DNA of 64,000 nucleotides from Pseudoduganella dura (GTDB lineage: Bacteria > Pseudomonadota > Gammaproteobacteria > Burkholderiales > Burkholderiaceae_D). This document shows positions 62,971 to 64,000 of this stretch, in pieces. The position numbers were made by a program, and so were the translations under genes. How positions within the stretch are numbered: position 1 is the stretch's first letter; each line of letters starts with the position of its first letter. The stretch covers positions 1,302,001 through 1,366,000 of the forward strand of contig NZ_WNWM01000002.1 of assembly GCF_009727155.1 (NCBI RefSeq), in the 5' to 3' direction. Under the pieces are notes generated by a model, which saw only the letters and a list, made by a program, of their open reading frames with translations, had not been told where the DNA came from and did not search any database.

Positions 62971-64000
62971 CGTACTGGCCTCCGCTTTGCTCCTTGCTGA
63001 TGCGCACGAGGTCGACGATGTTCTGGCCATCCTTCAACAGGCCCGGGACCTGCTTGAATTCGGCGGCGCCGTTGCCGATCACCACGGTATCGGCGAAGGC
63101 CAGCACTTCCTCCATCGAGTTTACCATCAGCTTCGAGATGTGCGGAATGTGGTTCAGGATGTAGTCCTGGTTGGCGCCGGTCAGCGCGGCCAGGTTCACG
63201 TTCTTGTCATACAGTTTCAGTTCGTAGCCCTTGCCCAGCAGCGTCTCGATGACGTCGACCAGCGGCGATTCGCGCAGGTCGTCGGTGCCGGCCTTGAACG
63301 AGAAACCGAGGATGCCGATCTTGCGGGTGCCCTTGTCGACGATCATCTTCACGCCCTTTTCCACCTGCTTGCGGTTCGACGGCAGGATCGAATCGAGCAG
63401 CGGCAGTTCCAGGTCCAGCGAGCGGGCCTTGTAAGTCAGGGCGCGCACGTCCTTCGGCAGGCACGAGCCGCCGAAGGCGAAGCCCGGCTTCATGTAGTAA
63501 GGCGACAGGTTCAGCTTGGTATCCTGGCAGAAGATCTCCATCACCTTGTGGCCGTCGATGCCGACCGCCTTGCAGATGTTGCCGATCTCGTTGGCGAACG
63601 CCACCTTGACGGCGTGCCAGGTGTTGTCCGTGTACTTGACCATTTCGGCCGTGGCGACATCGGTGCGCACCAGCGGTGCGTCCATCTTCTCGTACAGCTT
63701 GACCAGCATCTCGCCGGCGCGCTCGTCGGACTCGCCGATCACGGTCTTCGGTGGATGGTAATAATCGTAGACCGCGGTGCCTTCGCGCAGGAATTCCGGG
63801 TTGTTGCAGACGCCGAAATCAACGCCGGCCTTCTTGCCGGAAGCGGCTTCCAGCGACGGGATCACGACCGAAGTCATCGAGCCCGGCAGCATCGTGCTGC
63901 GTGCGACCACCACGTGGAAACTATCCTTGTCCTTGATCGCGGCACCGATCTGCTCGCACACCTTGCGCACGTGCGACAGGTCCAGGTTGCCGTTCAGCTG
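62954..64000 (-). CDS. algD: Nucleotide-sugar dehydrogenase, GDP-mannose 6-dehydrogenase-like (partial)
   Basis: The 5' end lies beyond the window; 348 codons including the stop are visible and the frame stays open to position 64000. The visible part has the FGVCNNPEFLREGTAVYDYY block, a TDVATAEMVKYTDNTWHAVK helix and the catalytic Cys in PGFAFGGSCLPKDVRALTY. The FAFGGSCLPKDVRAL form is what I recall for AlgD-type GDP-mannose dehydrogenases, whereas UDP-glucose dehydrogenases usually read GFGGSCFPKD. It oxidises GDP-mannose to GDP-mannuronate in two NAD steps. With manC in the same gene run, a GDP-mannuronate supply is plausible. The N-terminal NAD-binding domain is not in the window. Confidence 0.88.
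   Translation of the reverse strand, partial: QLNGNLDLSHVRKVCEQIGAAIKDKDSFHVVVARSTMLPGSMTSVVIPSLEAASGKKAGVDFGVCNNPEFLREGTAVYDYYHPPKTVIGESDERAGEMLVKLYEKMDAPLVRTDVATAEMVKYTDNTWHAVKVAFANEIGNICKAVGIDGHKVMEIFCQDTKLNLSPYYMKPGFAFGGSCLPKDVRALTYKARSLDLELPLLDSILPSNRKQVEKGVKMIVDKGTRKIGILGFSFKAGTDDLRESPLVDVIETLLGKGYELKLYDKNVNLAALTGANQDYILNHIPHISKLMVNSMEEVLAFADTVVIGNGAAEFKQVPGLLKDGQNIVDLVRISKEQSGGQYDGICW

Overview
This 64 kb window is high-GC chromosomal DNA from a betaproteobacterium, most likely Oxalobacteraceae close to Massilia, Duganella or Telluria. The reasons are the AcnD/PrpF form of the 2-methylcitrate cycle, rpsT divergent from murJ, three PEP-CTERM proteins, an EpsA-type LuxR regulator and the overall gene style. 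No rRNA, tRNA, insertion sequence, prophage or CRISPR array was seen. Coding density is high, and many genes are joined by 4-bp ATGA or GTGA overlaps.

Layout. 0-8.8 kb: pepA, a DUF3999/DUF2339 membrane pair, two unknown genes (one a proline-rich lipoprotein) and exonuclease III. 8.8-11.7 kb: a four-PAS GGDEF-EAL cyclic-di-GMP protein. 11.9-19.6 kb: the propionate operon prpB-prpC-acnD-prpF, divergent from its sigma-54 activator gene prpR, with a clear -24/-12 promoter between them. 19.7-22.4 kb: a secreted alpha/beta hydrolase overlapping a LytS/LytTR-type two-component system. 22.4-26.9 kb: a tricorn-like protease and a PEP-CTERM protein. 26.9-27.1 kb: six tandem copies of a 32-33 bp terminator hairpin behind clpA. 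27-35 kb: housekeeping genes clpS-clpA, a cold-shock gene, icd, rluE, two small exported proteins, rpsT and murJ.

35.5-49.3 kb is a minus-strand block tied to the cell surface. It holds a PEP-CTERM protein, an eleven-gene operon combining type II secretion parts (GspE, GspF, GspG, secretin, three more pseudopilins) with PilM/N/O/P-like inner-membrane parts, an AT-richer acyltransferase gene, the regulator EpsA, and an OmpR-family regulator whose receiver has lost its phosphoacceptor aspartate.

49.5-64 kb: a PEP-CTERM protein behind a large secreted ExeM/NucH-type nuclease, then exopolysaccharide precursor genes. These are rfbBACD (dTDP-L-rhamnose) on the plus strand and, on the minus strand, a TIGR03790-like protein, manC, a second nucleotidyltransferase, galE, a glycosyltransferase and a partial algD-like GDP-mannose dehydrogenase cut by the window end. 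Together they supply dTDP-rhamnose, GDP-mannose, GDP-mannuronate and UDP-galactose. With EpsA and the PEP-CTERM proteins this points to an exosortase-associated exopolysaccharide/biofilm locus continuing to the right. No exosortase gene lies inside the window.

The most unusual items are the six-fold terminator array, the aspartate-less response regulator coupled to epsA, the hybrid secretion operon with its Glu5-less pseudopilin, and the probable leaderless prpR transcript. All functional calls come from reading the sequence and remembered family features; no database search was run.
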